A stretch of DNA of 64,000 nucleotides from Opitutaceae bacterium (GTDB lineage Bacteria; Verrucomicrobiota; Verrucomicrobiia; Opitutales; Opitutaceae): positions 174,679 through 238,678 of the forward strand of contig JABTUS010000004.1 of the NCBI GenBank assembly GCA_015075305.1, written 5' to 3'. Positions within the stretch are counted from its first letter, which is position 1; every line of letters begins with the position of its first letter. Made by a program: the position numbers and the translations under genes. The notes beneath the pieces were generated by a model that saw only the letters and a list, made by a program, of their open reading frames with translations, made no database searches and had not been told where the DNA came from. Below are positions 45,792-53,729 of this stretch, in pieces.

Positions 45792-46550
45792 ATGGCACGC
45801 TCTCTGGTCATGATTTCCGCTGGCAAGTGCACGGCTGCGTTGGCAATGGCGCTGGGATTTGTGGCTCAAGCGATGGCTGCCGGGTCACCGACGGCCGATC
45901 TCTCGCGGTGGGTGGTGGAGCAGATGCCGGGAGGCACTGTTACGGTGAGGGACGGTGCGTTGGAGATTCGGGACAAGGCAGGCTGCACGATTTGGTGGAA
46001 GGAGAAATTGACGGCACCGGTGGAGGTCGAATTCACGGTGAAGGCGATACACGGTCCGTCGCCGAGCGACCGGGTTTCGGACGTGAATTGCTTTTGGATG
46101 GCACAGGAGAATGGATCGGAGGATGCGCCGTTTTCAAAGGGACATGCCCGCACGGGTCGGTTTGCAGAGTACGATTCGCTTTTCACGTACTATGTCGGGT
46201 ATGGCGCGAACAACAATACGACCACCCGCTTTCGACGCTACGATGGCACCGCGAGTCGTCCGCTTCTTCCCGAGCATGATTTGAGGGATAGCCGGTTCAT
46301 GCTCACAGCGGGACGTCCGGTTAGAATCAGGCTTGTCGCCCGAGATGGCATGGCCGAGTACTGGCGGGACGGTGAGCGCATCCTGCATTTCAAGGATCCG
46401 CATCCGCTGGAATGGGGATGGTTCGCCTTCCGCACGGTGAAGAGCCATCTGAGGATCACAGATTTTCTGGTGGTGCAGGGGGCGAAGGATGCGGCGGAAG
46501 CAACCTCCACTCCCGCGGTTCTGCCGCCGCGTGGTGCTGGAGCCCGATGA
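45792..46550 (+). CDS. secreted DUF6250-like protein (polysaccharide-locus associated)
   Basis: Start at ATG 45792, followed by a signal peptide (MARSLVMISAGKCTAALAMALGFVAQAMA) and 252 residues in all. The mature domain reads VRDGALEIRDKAGCTIWWKEKL, then VSDVNCFWMAQENGSEDAPF and YYVGYGANNNTTTRFRRYDG, ending with EWGWFAFRTVKSHLRITDF. This matches the concanavalin-like DUF6250 domain found in Bacteroidetes and Verrucomicrobiota pectin/rhamnogalacturonan loci. Glycan binding or hydrolysis is likely but not defined. It converges on the ThuA gene with a perfect hairpin in between. Confidence 0.72.
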   Translation: MARSLVMISAGKCTAALAMALGFVAQAMAAGSPTADLSRWVVEQMPGGTVTVRDGALEIRDKAGCTIWWKEKLTAPVEVEFTVKAIHGPSPSDRVSDVNCFWMAQENGSEDAPFSKGHARTGRFAEYDSLFTYYVGYGANNNTTTRFRRYDGTASRPLLPEHDLRDSRFMLTAGRPVRIRLVARDGMAEYWRDGERILHFKDPHPLEWGWFAFRTVKSHLRITDFLVVQGAKDAAEATSTPAVLPPRGAGAR

Positions 46551-46581
46551 AACGGCGTTTCGAAGAGGATCGTAGCTGTCT

Positions 46582-46644
46582 CCGCGTGGCACGGGCGTCC
46601 CGCCCGCGTCAGAGCACCGCGGGCGGGACGCCCGTGCCACGCGG
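46582..46644. repeat. perfect 27-bp inverted repeat between convergent genes
   Basis: Arms 46582-46608 and 46618-46644 are exact reverse complements, with a nine-base loop TCAGAGCAC. The arms are very GC-rich (core GGCACGGGCGTCCCGCC). Such palindromes recur in Opitutaceae genomes and this one could stop transcripts of both flanking genes. Confidence 0.88.
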
Positions 46645-46661
46645 GACAGTGGACCCTTGGA

Positions 46662-47681
46662 TCAAGGCGCAACTGTCACCGGCTGTATCGATGCCTTGAG
46701 GTCCGACAGAGCGGAGGCCGCCGGTGCGGGCTGGGTGACTGTGCCGGTGGCGGCCCATTCGGTCCCACGCGCCAGGGTGAGCTGGAAACCGAGCCCCTGC
46801 AGGGCCTCGAAGCCGTGGCCGAGTGCGGTGTGAAAAATCCGGCCGCGACCGTACCTGATGGCCATGAGGAGAGGTTCCTGCTCCTGGGTGCGCGGAGATC
46901 TGGCGGAGGCAAGGACGATGAGGTGTCTGGCCGGACCGCGCAGGCTGTCGTAGAGTTCGTCCTGAGCGTGCATCCATTGCAGCGGAAGGCCGCGCATGAT
47001 CGGGTGATCGGGAGCCTGGGTCTCGATGAGAAATTCATGCTGCGGACCGTGAGCGCCGCCCTTGCCCGGTGTCATGTCGCGTGTCCATTTCCCATCGCGC
47101 AGACGCAGGTAGGGTCCGCTCTTCTCCGTGCGATTTCCCCAGCCACCGAGGCCGATCATTTCATTGTATTCGAGCCCTTCCGGAAAGGCATTGTCTGCGG
47201 CGTGGTAGGAAACGAAGCCGCCGCCACTCTTCACAAAATCGACAAACGCCGTCTTCACCGGCTCGGGCCAGCTTTCGCCGTTGTAGTTCGAAAGCACGAC
47301 CGCGTAGTCGGAGAAGTTGGGTCGCCACGCCGACCACAGCGCTTCGTGTCGTGCCGTGTATTCGGCGAGCGCGGCTTGATATTCCTTGAGCCTGGCCTCA
47401 TGCGCGGCCTTCTCAGCGGGCGTGGCATCCTTGGCCAGCGGAGGTCGCACGGGGGCGGTTGGAGTCGTGGAGATGTCGACTTTGAAGCGGCCGGTCTGCT
47501 CAAGCATGCGCCTCAGGAGCGGCGTGGTGGCTCGCCAGAGATGGTTGTTCTGTCCATCGACAATCAGCACGTGGATCGGCGATCCTGCTGCTGGCTGCTG
47601 TGGAGGTGCGGATTGCCGGGCTTGCGCGAGACAGCTCGTGAGTATTCCGAAACAAAGTAGCAGGCGGGAGATGCGATGCAT
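46662..47681 (-). CDS. ThuA-domain protein, exported
   Basis: The ATG at 47679-47681 gives 339 residues with a signal peptide (HRISRLLLCFGILTSCLA). The glutamine-amidotransferase-like ThuA fold is recognisable from HVLIVDGQNNHLWRAT, then DYAVVLSNYNGESWPEPV, GGGFVSYHAADNAFP, and the late PLLMAIRYGRGRIFHTALGH. ThuA proteins participate in trehalose or other sugar utilisation; the catalytic nature is unsettled. The Ala/Glu-rich segment at about 80-110 (EKAAHEARLKEYQAALAEY) should form a helix. Gene is divergent from the MFS transporter. Confidence 0.88.
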   Translation of the reverse strand: MHRISRLLLCFGILTSCLAQARQSAPPQQPAAGSPIHVLIVDGQNNHLWRATTPLLRRMLEQTGRFKVDISTTPTAPVRPPLAKDATPAEKAAHEARLKEYQAALAEYTARHEALWSAWRPNFSDYAVVLSNYNGESWPEPVKTAFVDFVKSGGGFVSYHAADNAFPEGLEYNEMIGLGGWGNRTEKSGPYLRLRDGKWTRDMTPGKGGAHGPQHEFLIETQAPDHPIMRGLPLQWMHAQDELYDSLRGPARHLIVLASARSPRTQEQEPLLMAIRYGRGRIFHTALGHGFEALQGLGFQLTLARGTEWAATGTVTQPAPAASALSDLKASIQPVTVAP

Positions 47682-47972
47682 GGCGGAGAGTGATGGCAAA
47701 CGCTGTGGAACGAGACGATCATGATGCTGCGGACGTGTCACGACAAGGATCGATGACCGCGGACTGGATGGTGGTCGGACTGGGCCTTCGTGAATGAGAT
47801 GCCCGTTGAAACGCAATCGGGAATCTGATTCAGCCAATTCTTGTCCTTGAATTTCAAGGGGATGTTCCCCAGCTTGCGGACTCGCGATCGCGTTTCCGTC
47901 CCGGGAATGCCGGCTGCACTCTTCATCGCCTGCGCCATCTGGCGCCGGTGAACCCATTCCCCCTTCCTTTCA
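47682..47972. other. divergent intergenic region, no gene supported
   Basis: A 291-bp gap between the divergent ThuA and MFS transporter genes. A minus-strand open frame of about 90 codons crosses it, but it shows no domain and overlaps the transporter start, so it is not called. Confidence 0.4.
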
Positions 47973-49298
47973 TTGAACGCATCGTCACCCCAGGAAAGCC
48001 CTGCTGTTCCCACTCGAAAACGTCACTGGGTTGTCGTTTTCGCGATCACACTGGCAATGATCTGCTACATCGATCGGGTGATTATTGCCCAGGCCACCCC
48101 GACGATGCGGGCGGATCTCAACCTCAGCATCGAGCAGTGGGGGTGGATACTCGGCATTTTTTCGTGGGCGTACACCCTGTGCGAGATTCCGGGGGGATGG
48201 ATGGGGGACAAGTGGGGCGCGCGCAAGGTGCTGCTGCGGGTGGTGACGGTGTGGTCGTTCTTTACCGCGGCGACCGGCTGGGCATGGAACTATGTGTCCC
48301 TTTTTGTGTGCCGCCTGCTCTTCGGGGTTGGGGAGGCGGGGTGTTTTCCGAATCTGACCAAGGCCTTCACGGTCTGGCTTCCGTCGCATGAGCGCGTGCG
48401 CGCGCAGGGGCTCATGTGGTTTGCGGCGCGGTGGGGTGGAGCGGTTACGCCGTTCATGGTGGCGCTTCTGCTCCAGCACATGCACTGGCGCCGGGTCTTT
48501 GAGATTTTTGGCGTGCTCGGCGTGGTCTGGGCGGTGTTTTTCTTTCGCTGGTATCGCGACGACCCTCGGACCCATCCGGCGCTAAATGACGCGGAGAATG
48601 CCCTGCTTCCCAAGGTTGCGCCGAAAGTCGGGCATGGTGATGTTCCTTGGAGGAAGATTCTTAGAAGCCGCTCGGTTCTGCTCCTCTGGCTCCAGTATTT
48701 TCTCCTCAGTTACGGGTGGTGGTTCTACATCCAGTGGCTGCCGGCCTACCTGCGTGAGGCGCGCGGCTTCACACTGCAGCGCGATGCCCTGCTGGGTGCG
48801 CTGCTGGCGGGCGTCCCCCTTTTCCTTGGAGGAATCGGATGCTGGGTGAGCGGGCATTTCGCGCCGACTTTTGCGCGATGGTTTGGTGGGGTTGCGCCTG
48901 CGCGCCGGGTGCTCGGCTGCGGGGGGCTTGCCACGGCCGGACTGCTTCTTGTCATATCGGTGCAGATCCAGAATCCGATTCTCGCAATGATCGCGATGGG
49001 TTTTGCGAGCTTTGCGAATGATCTCACGATTCCCTGCTCCTGGGGGGCGTGCATGGACATGGGGCGCGCCTATGCCGGTTCCGTTTCCGGCGGCATGAAC
49101 ATGGGCGGTGCGGGAGGCGGAGCGGTTGCCGGACCGATGGTGGCGTACATACTCATCTGGACGGACAACAATTGGAACGTGCCCCTTTATGTCGCCGCAG
49201 TGGTTTATGGCTTTGCGGCGCTGTGCTGGCTCGGCATCGACTCGACAACCCCGCTGGATCTTGAATCGAGGGAAGAGACCGCAGCGAAGGTTGCGTGA
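47973..49298 (+). CDS. MFS transporter, anion:cation symporter (hexuronate/glucarate) type
   Basis: A 441-residue transporter with twelve predicted membrane segments. The start is a TTG; no ATG occurs before the first helix, so a non-ATG start is needed. The first helix and loop, ICYIDRVIIAQATPTMRADLNLS, and GGWMGDKWGARKVL match the ACS family, which includes ExuT and glucarate transporters. RLLFGVGEAGCFPN is the family signature in helix 4. Import of a sugar acid such as a hexuronate would fit the nearby pectin genes. The YchJ-like gene follows after 36 bp. Confidence 0.88.
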   Translation: MNASSPQESPAVPTRKRHWVVVFAITLAMICYIDRVIIAQATPTMRADLNLSIEQWGWILGIFSWAYTLCEIPGGWMGDKWGARKVLLRVVTVWSFFTAATGWAWNYVSLFVCRLLFGVGEAGCFPNLTKAFTVWLPSHERVRAQGLMWFAARWGGAVTPFMVALLLQHMHWRRVFEIFGVLGVVWAVFFFRWYRDDPRTHPALNDAENALLPKVAPKVGHGDVPWRKILRSRSVLLLWLQYFLLSYGWWFYIQWLPAYLREARGFTLQRDALLGALLAGVPLFLGGIGCWVSGHFAPTFARWFGGVAPARRVLGCGGLATAGLLLVISVQIQNPILAMIAMGFASFANDLTIPCSWGACMDMGRAYAGSVSGGMNMGGAGGGAVAGPMVAYILIWTDNNWNVPLYVAAVVYGFAALCWLGIDSTTPLDLESREETAAKVA

Positions 49299-49334
49299 GT
49301 TGCGCCCGGCTGATTTCGACTCGCCAGGCGCGGC

Positions 49335-49871
49335 ATGAGCCGGGACGATGGACACATGTCACCTTCGGAGCCGGAAAAGAGGAGCATCAATGAGACTGAT
49401 CCCTGCCCATGCGGCAGCGGAGGAACTTTCGCGGACTGCTGCCGCGCGGTTCATGTCGGGGCACGACCGGCGGCGTCGGCTGAGGAGCTGATGCGCGCGC
49501 GGTTTTCCGCGCATGCGGTGGGCAATTTCAAGTTTCTTCACGACTCCTATCGGGCGACGGCTGGGAGACCGTACGTGCCGGAAGATGGAGAACCGGAAAT
49601 CACCTGGACGCGTCTGGAAATTCACGGGCATGAAACGACCGACAATCCTGACCGATCGTTCGTCGATTTCTCAGCCTATGGGACTGAGGGAGGCGTTGAG
49701 AAGGTGCTCCACGAAAAGGCGGAATTTCTGCGCGTGAACGGGACCTGGCTCTACAATCGCGAAATGCGGCTCGGGCCGGCACCGTACCGATCGGCGAGTC
49801 CGAAGGTGGGGCGCAACGATCCCTGTCCGTGCGGGAGCGGGAAAAAGTACAAGCACTGCTGCCTGGCGTAG
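49335..49871 (+). CDS. YchJ-like protein with two SEC-C motifs
   Basis: A 178-residue cytoplasmic protein with a SEC-C zinc motif at each end: [15 protein letters not shown] near the start and [16 protein letters not shown] at the very end. The central YchJ domain has [23 protein letters not shown]. The arrangement equals YchJ-family proteins, which are widespread but poorly characterised. An internal ATG at 49356 is a possible shorter start. It does not obviously belong with the carbohydrate genes. Confidence 0.92.
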   Translation: MSRDDGHMSPSEPEKRSINETDPCPCGSGGTFADCCRAVHVGARPAASAEELMRARFSAHAVGNFKFLHDSYRATAGRPYVPEDGEPEITWTRLEIHGHETTDNPDRSFVDFSAYGTEGGVEKVLHEKAEFLRVNGTWLYNREMRLGPAPYRSASPKVGRNDPCPCGSGKKYKHCCLA

Positions 49872-49890
49872 CCGGCGGGCGCTCCACAAA

Positions 49891-49954
49891 CTGGAGGGGC
49901 ACGCTTTGTCGTGACTTGGATTGCGGGATTGGGATCGGAATAGGAATTCCGATC
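49891..49954. repeat. interspersed repeat copy followed by a palindrome
   Basis: The repeat runs from 49891 (TGGAGGGGCACGCTTTGTCG) to about 49925. Directly after, GATCGGAAT and ATTCCGATC (49933-49954) form a 9-bp hairpin with loop AGGA. Both lie in the 99-bp gap between convergent genes. Confidence 0.65.
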
Positions 49955-49970
49955 GGTGACCCCATGAAAA

Positions 49971-51797
49971 TCAGCGCGCAGTGGCGCCCTCTTGGGCGAC
50001 GGGCTCGATCCTCACGTCGTCGATTCGGAAGATCGAAAGAGGGGCCTTGGTGTCGGAGCGCGGGAGATCGCGGCCACCGTAACCGCGATCGCGAAAGCTA
50101 CCGGTGCGAAATGAGATGCGTTCGACCGTGATGGATGGATCGGTGAAAATGGCGGGACGGCTGAGCTGGGTCCTGCCGTCGATCAGCACGGCGCAGCGAT
50201 CGGCGGTGGGCGAAGATGGGATTTCGAGTTCGACGGTCTGCCAGGTGCTGCGGGAAAACTCGCCGGCGACGAGCCATTGTCCTTCGTGGCAGGCCCAGAT
50301 TTTTCCCGTTTCATCCCAGGCCAGCCGGACGGGTCGCTGGCCTGTGGCGTCGAGCAGATCCACTTCCAGGCGTCCGGACGATTTTGCGGCGAACACCTTG
50401 AAGCTTATCTTCACTCCGTGCGTCCGGGGAAAAACCCGAACCGCGCGTGCATAATCCCAGGGATCCTCGTCGCGGAGCTCGAGCACGCGCGCATTGGCAT
50501 CACGGCCTTTGACAACGCGGACAGGTGCCCACGCCGGGCTGTAGGTGTTCCAGCCTTCGGGGGGCGCGCCGACGGGCATGCTGTCGAAGGTGTCGTCGAC
50601 GGGCTGCGTGACGGTGCCCGTGATGGGTGAAGGGACGCGCGCCACCCAGATGTCCTCCTTGTTGACGCTGTAGGTGAGCCAGACGGCGTTGCGGTGATCG
50701 GGAGGCTGGCCGTTGCCCTCGGCGATGCCACGCACGTATTGCGGCCCCATGTTCTTGAAGGCTCCTCCAAACCGCTGGTCAGGAAGTTCGCCGTGAATGG
50801 CGAGCAGGTCACCGAAGGAAACTCCGTCGACACTCGTCGCCACGGCGAGCGGATGGCGGAGTCGCCGGGTTGGATTGAAAAACAGGGCGAAACGTCCGTC
50901 CGGAGTGTGCTGCAGCCAGTACTTGGAAGCGTTGTCCGGCAGATTTGACGCAAACACCCTGGGTGTCCAGGTGAGGCCCTCGTCGCGGGTGGTCGCGACC
51001 TGCGCGTTCTTCCAGATTCCAAGAACGGTTCCATCCGGTCGGTGGACATAGGAAAGGGCCTTTCCCTTGATTCGATAGAATCCGCTCTCGTCGAGCTGGT
51101 CCTCCTCCCACCACTGGGCGGTGACCAGATGGTCTTTCAGGAGCGCGTCGCAGGCCGCAATGAAATCTCGATCCGGGGAACTGGTGTAGAGGGGGTAGGG
51201 CGGGGTGAATCCGGGGAAGGCCGGGCTCGAGTTCAGCTTGATGAAATAGATCGGTCCAAGTGTGCCGTCTGCCAGCATCTCCCTGACTGCGCGTCCGATT
51301 CCGGTGCCGTCGTTGGGAGACGGGGCTTTGCCGTAGAAACTGAGAATCAGGAGGCGGCCGCTGGGAGAAACATGAAAGCCCATGCGCTGATGAGCGACGG
51401 TCTCGGAGCCATCGGGAAGGTCGAAGGCCGGAAAAATGACGCTGGGCGGACTCCAGGACCGACCGTTCGTCGAGGTGGTCAGGGAGGTGACGCAGGGCGG
51501 TTCGTGTTCGTCACGCGGGCCGCTCAGGTACTCCAGGTAGAATTTTCCCTTCCACCAGGCGAGCATGGGAGCATGCAGGTAGGTGTCGCCGAGGCCGTCG
51601 GTGTGCGTGGACCTGGTGCGGTTGGCGCGAACGGCCTGCTGCAGGTGAACGCCGACGGCCGGTCTCAGACCTCCGTCCGCCGCCGTGGTGACTGGCGTGG
51701 AATCGGTGAAGACCAACGGGGCGTCGGCGGCACTGGCCGCCGCATGAGCAGCCAGGATCAGTGCGATGGCTGTTGTCAGGCGAGCGGTGGAAAGCAT
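49971..51797 (-). CDS. secreted sialidase-like beta-propeller protein
   Basis: A 608-residue exported protein (signal MLSTARLTTAIALILAAHAA, cleavage about 23). Residues about 60-410 look like a six-bladed sialidase/BNR propeller, with TSTNGRSWSPP and ATTRDEGLTWTPR as Asp-box-like turns. The C-terminal 180 residues form a beta-sandwich (jelly-roll) module with WDETGKIWACHEGQWLVAGEF. Such proteins act as glycan hydrolases or lyases in pectin loci, but the classic sialidase Arg triad is not evident. It is divergent from the glycosidase pair at 52155. Confidence 0.8.
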   Translation of the reverse strand: MLSTARLTTAIALILAAHAAASAADAPLVFTDSTPVTTAADGGLRPAVGVHLQQAVRANRTRSTHTDGLGDTYLHAPMLAWWKGKFYLEYLSGPRDEHEPPCVTSLTTSTNGRSWSPPSVIFPAFDLPDGSETVAHQRMGFHVSPSGRLLILSFYGKAPSPNDGTGIGRAVREMLADGTLGPIYFIKLNSSPAFPGFTPPYPLYTSSPDRDFIAACDALLKDHLVTAQWWEEDQLDESGFYRIKGKALSYVHRPDGTVLGIWKNAQVATTRDEGLTWTPRVFASNLPDNASKYWLQHTPDGRFALFFNPTRRLRHPLAVATSVDGVSFGDLLAIHGELPDQRFGGAFKNMGPQYVRGIAEGNGQPPDHRNAVWLTYSVNKEDIWVARVPSPITGTVTQPVDDTFDSMPVGAPPEGWNTYSPAWAPVRVVKGRDANARVLELRDEDPWDYARAVRVFPRTHGVKISFKVFAAKSSGRLEVDLLDATGQRPVRLAWDETGKIWACHEGQWLVAGEFSRSTWQTVELEIPSSPTADRCAVLIDGRTQLSRPAIFTDPSITVERISFRTGSFRDRGYGGRDLPRSDTKAPLSIFRIDDVRIEPVAQEGATAR

Positions 51798-52154
51798 GCA
51801 GGAAGGCCGTAAGAGAGTCGTGGTGCGGTGGTGCGAGGAAAGCCCAGATGAGAAGTCATGAAGGTTGAATGCGAAATTTCCCGCGCTGAGGAGCGGCGCA
51901 CAAATCCTGGGCCTGACTTTGCATGCCCCGCCAGCGGAGGGCGAGCGTTGAACCCGAAAATCTTAGGATTCCGCAGGAGAATCCGTGAAATGCGCAGGAA
52001 TCCTGGATCGCCGGTGCGTAGTATGGGAGAAGTTGCCGCCGAACGTGTCACAGGCTTTGCTTCGATCGTCCCCCGTTTCCCAATCGCTTCGACCTGCCCC
52101 ACCCATCCTCCCCATGGCCGTCCCCAATTCCCTGCCTCAGGCGCACCTCATGTC
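51798..52154. other. divergent intergenic region with one repeat copy
   Basis: Between the divergent sialidase-like and glycosidase genes. An open frame covers most of it in phase with the glycosidase, starting at an ATG at 51858, but the residues have no domain and part is repeat sequence; I read it as untranslated leader. Confidence 0.5.
51863..51935 (-). repeat. interspersed repeat copy
   Basis: Inverted copy beginning GTTGAATGCGAAATTTCCCG and ending GCATGCCCCGCCAGC, the same layout as the copies at 21529 and 25600. It is the only copy located upstream of a gene start. Confidence 0.68.
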
Positions 52155-53729
52155 GTGAAATACTGGATACACATTCCCCGCGGAATCTCATGGGAATGCA
52201 TCCTTCTTCTGGGGGTGCTGGCGGCGCCCCTGGCGGATGCGCGCGCCTCCGACGACGGCTTTGCGCTGCTCTCGGCGAACGGGCTGCGGCGTCAGGTTGA
52301 GTTCTTCAACCGCATGGAAGACGAGCCGGTGGTCAATCTGGTTCCCAATGCGTCGGCGGCGGACTGGCTGGCGGCTCGGGCGCCGCGATTTGAGTGCGCC
52401 GATCCTGAGGTGGATGAGATCTACTGGTTCCGATGGTGGGCGCTGCGCAAGCACCTGCGTCTGGATGCCGCCAGCGGGCGGCGTGTCTTCACGGAGTTCA
52501 TCACGCGTTCGCGCCCGGTCAGCAGTGCGCTCGGGCACCACATCATGGAGGGCCGGTGGCTGAGGGATCCGGCGATATGCGACGAGTACGTGGCGTACTG
52601 GCTTCGCGGAAACAAGGGTGGACCGCAGGAGCATTTCCACAAGTTTTCCCAGTGGCTCGCGTTCGCGCTTTTGGAGCGCTGGAAGGTGACCGGCGATACC
52701 AGGGGCGTGGTCGATCTGCTGGACGATCTGGTGGCGGACTACCGAGCATGGGAACACGAGCAGATGCGAAACGACGGGCTCTTCTGGCAGTATGATGTTC
52801 GCGATGCCATGGAGGAATCCATCAGCGGCGGACGCACGGTGAAGAACGTGCGTCCCACGATCAGCAGCTACATGTACGGCAATGCGACTGGCATTGCCGG
52901 CATTGCACGACTGGCGGGGCGGAGCGATGTTGAGGAGGAATTTTCCAGGAAGGCATCCGGACTGCGGGAAAAGATTCTGGCGACGCTCTGGAATCCTGAA
53001 CTGACGTTCTTTGGTTCTGTGGACGAGAACCTGCATCCGATTCGGGTGCGCGAGGCGATTGGATTCATCCCCTGGTACTTCGCGATTCCGGCGGCCGGAC
53101 AGGGCTACGAAAGTGCATGGAGCCAGTTTGCTGATACGTCTGGATTTCGAGCTCCCTGGGGACTGATGACGGCGGAGCGGCGGCACCCGGCGTTCCGATC
53201 GCACGGGGTGGGTACGTGCGAGTGGGATGGCGCGGTCTGGCCCTTCGCGACATCGCAGACACTCACAGCTCTGGCGAATGTACTCGCTGATGGACGCGAT
53301 GCCCCCGTGACGCGCCGCGATTACTTTGACGCCTTTGTCACCTACACCCGGAGCCAGCGCCGCGAAGGCAAACCCTACATCGGAGAGTACCAGGACGAGA
53401 ACACCGGGGCCTGGTTGAAGGGCGCGGATCCGCGCAGCCGGTGGTACAATCATTCGACCTATGCGGATCTGCTGATTTCTGGAATGCTGGGAGTTCGTCC
53501 GTCGGAAGCAAATGACCTGATCGTTGCCCCGCTTCTGCCTGAGGGCACCTGGGCCTGGTTCTGCCTGGATGGCGTTCGCGTGCGAGGACGGGACATCACG
53601 GTCATCTGGGATCGGGATGGAGGGCACTATGGCAAGGGGACCGGCCTTCAGGTTTGGGTGGACGGAAAGGTCGTTGCGAAGGTGGATCGACTCGAGGCGG
53701 TAAAGGTGTCACTTGGCGGATTGCCATGA
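52155..53729 (+). CDS. (alpha/alpha)6-barrel glycoside hydrolase (MGH1/GH63-like), exported
   Basis: The GTG at 52155 is chosen because a signal peptide follows it (WECILLLGVLAAPLADARA), giving 524 residues. The conserved acidic segment FWQYDVRDAMEESISGG contains the Asp and Glus expected near the active site of MGH1/GH63-type barrels, followed by VKNVRPTISSYMYGNATG. Further on come FIPWYFAIPAAG, CEWDGAVWPFATSQTLTAL and GAWLKGADPRSRWYNHSTY. Glycosidase action on a plant polysaccharide is likely; the sugar is not determined. The ATGA overlap at its end couples it to the DUF6298-like gene. Confidence 0.82.
   Translation: MKYWIHIPRGISWECILLLGVLAAPLADARASDDGFALLSANGLRRQVEFFNRMEDEPVVNLVPNASAADWLAARAPRFECADPEVDEIYWFRWWALRKHLRLDAASGRRVFTEFITRSRPVSSALGHHIMEGRWLRDPAICDEYVAYWLRGNKGGPQEHFHKFSQWLAFALLERWKVTGDTRGVVDLLDDLVADYRAWEHEQMRNDGLFWQYDVRDAMEESISGGRTVKNVRPTISSYMYGNATGIAGIARLAGRSDVEEEFSRKASGLREKILATLWNPELTFFGSVDENLHPIRVREAIGFIPWYFAIPAAGQGYESAWSQFADTSGFRAPWGLMTAERRHPAFRSHGVGTCEWDGAVWPFATSQTLTALANVLADGRDAPVTRRDYFDAFVTYTRSQRREGKPYIGEYQDENTGAWLKGADPRSRWYNHSTYADLLISGMLGVRPSEANDLIVAPLLPEGTWAWFCLDGVRVRGRDITVIWDRDGGHYGKGTGLQVWVDGKVVAKVDRLEAVKVSLGGLP

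Noticed and set aside
47738..48013. Minus-strand open frame of 91 codons between ThuA and MFS genes
   Set aside because: No family character, no ribosome-binding site and overlap with the transporter start.
51858..52154. N-terminal extension of the (alpha/alpha)6 glycosidase
   Set aside because: The residues before the GTG at 52155 precede the signal peptide and partly derive from a repeat copy, so translation there is unlikely.
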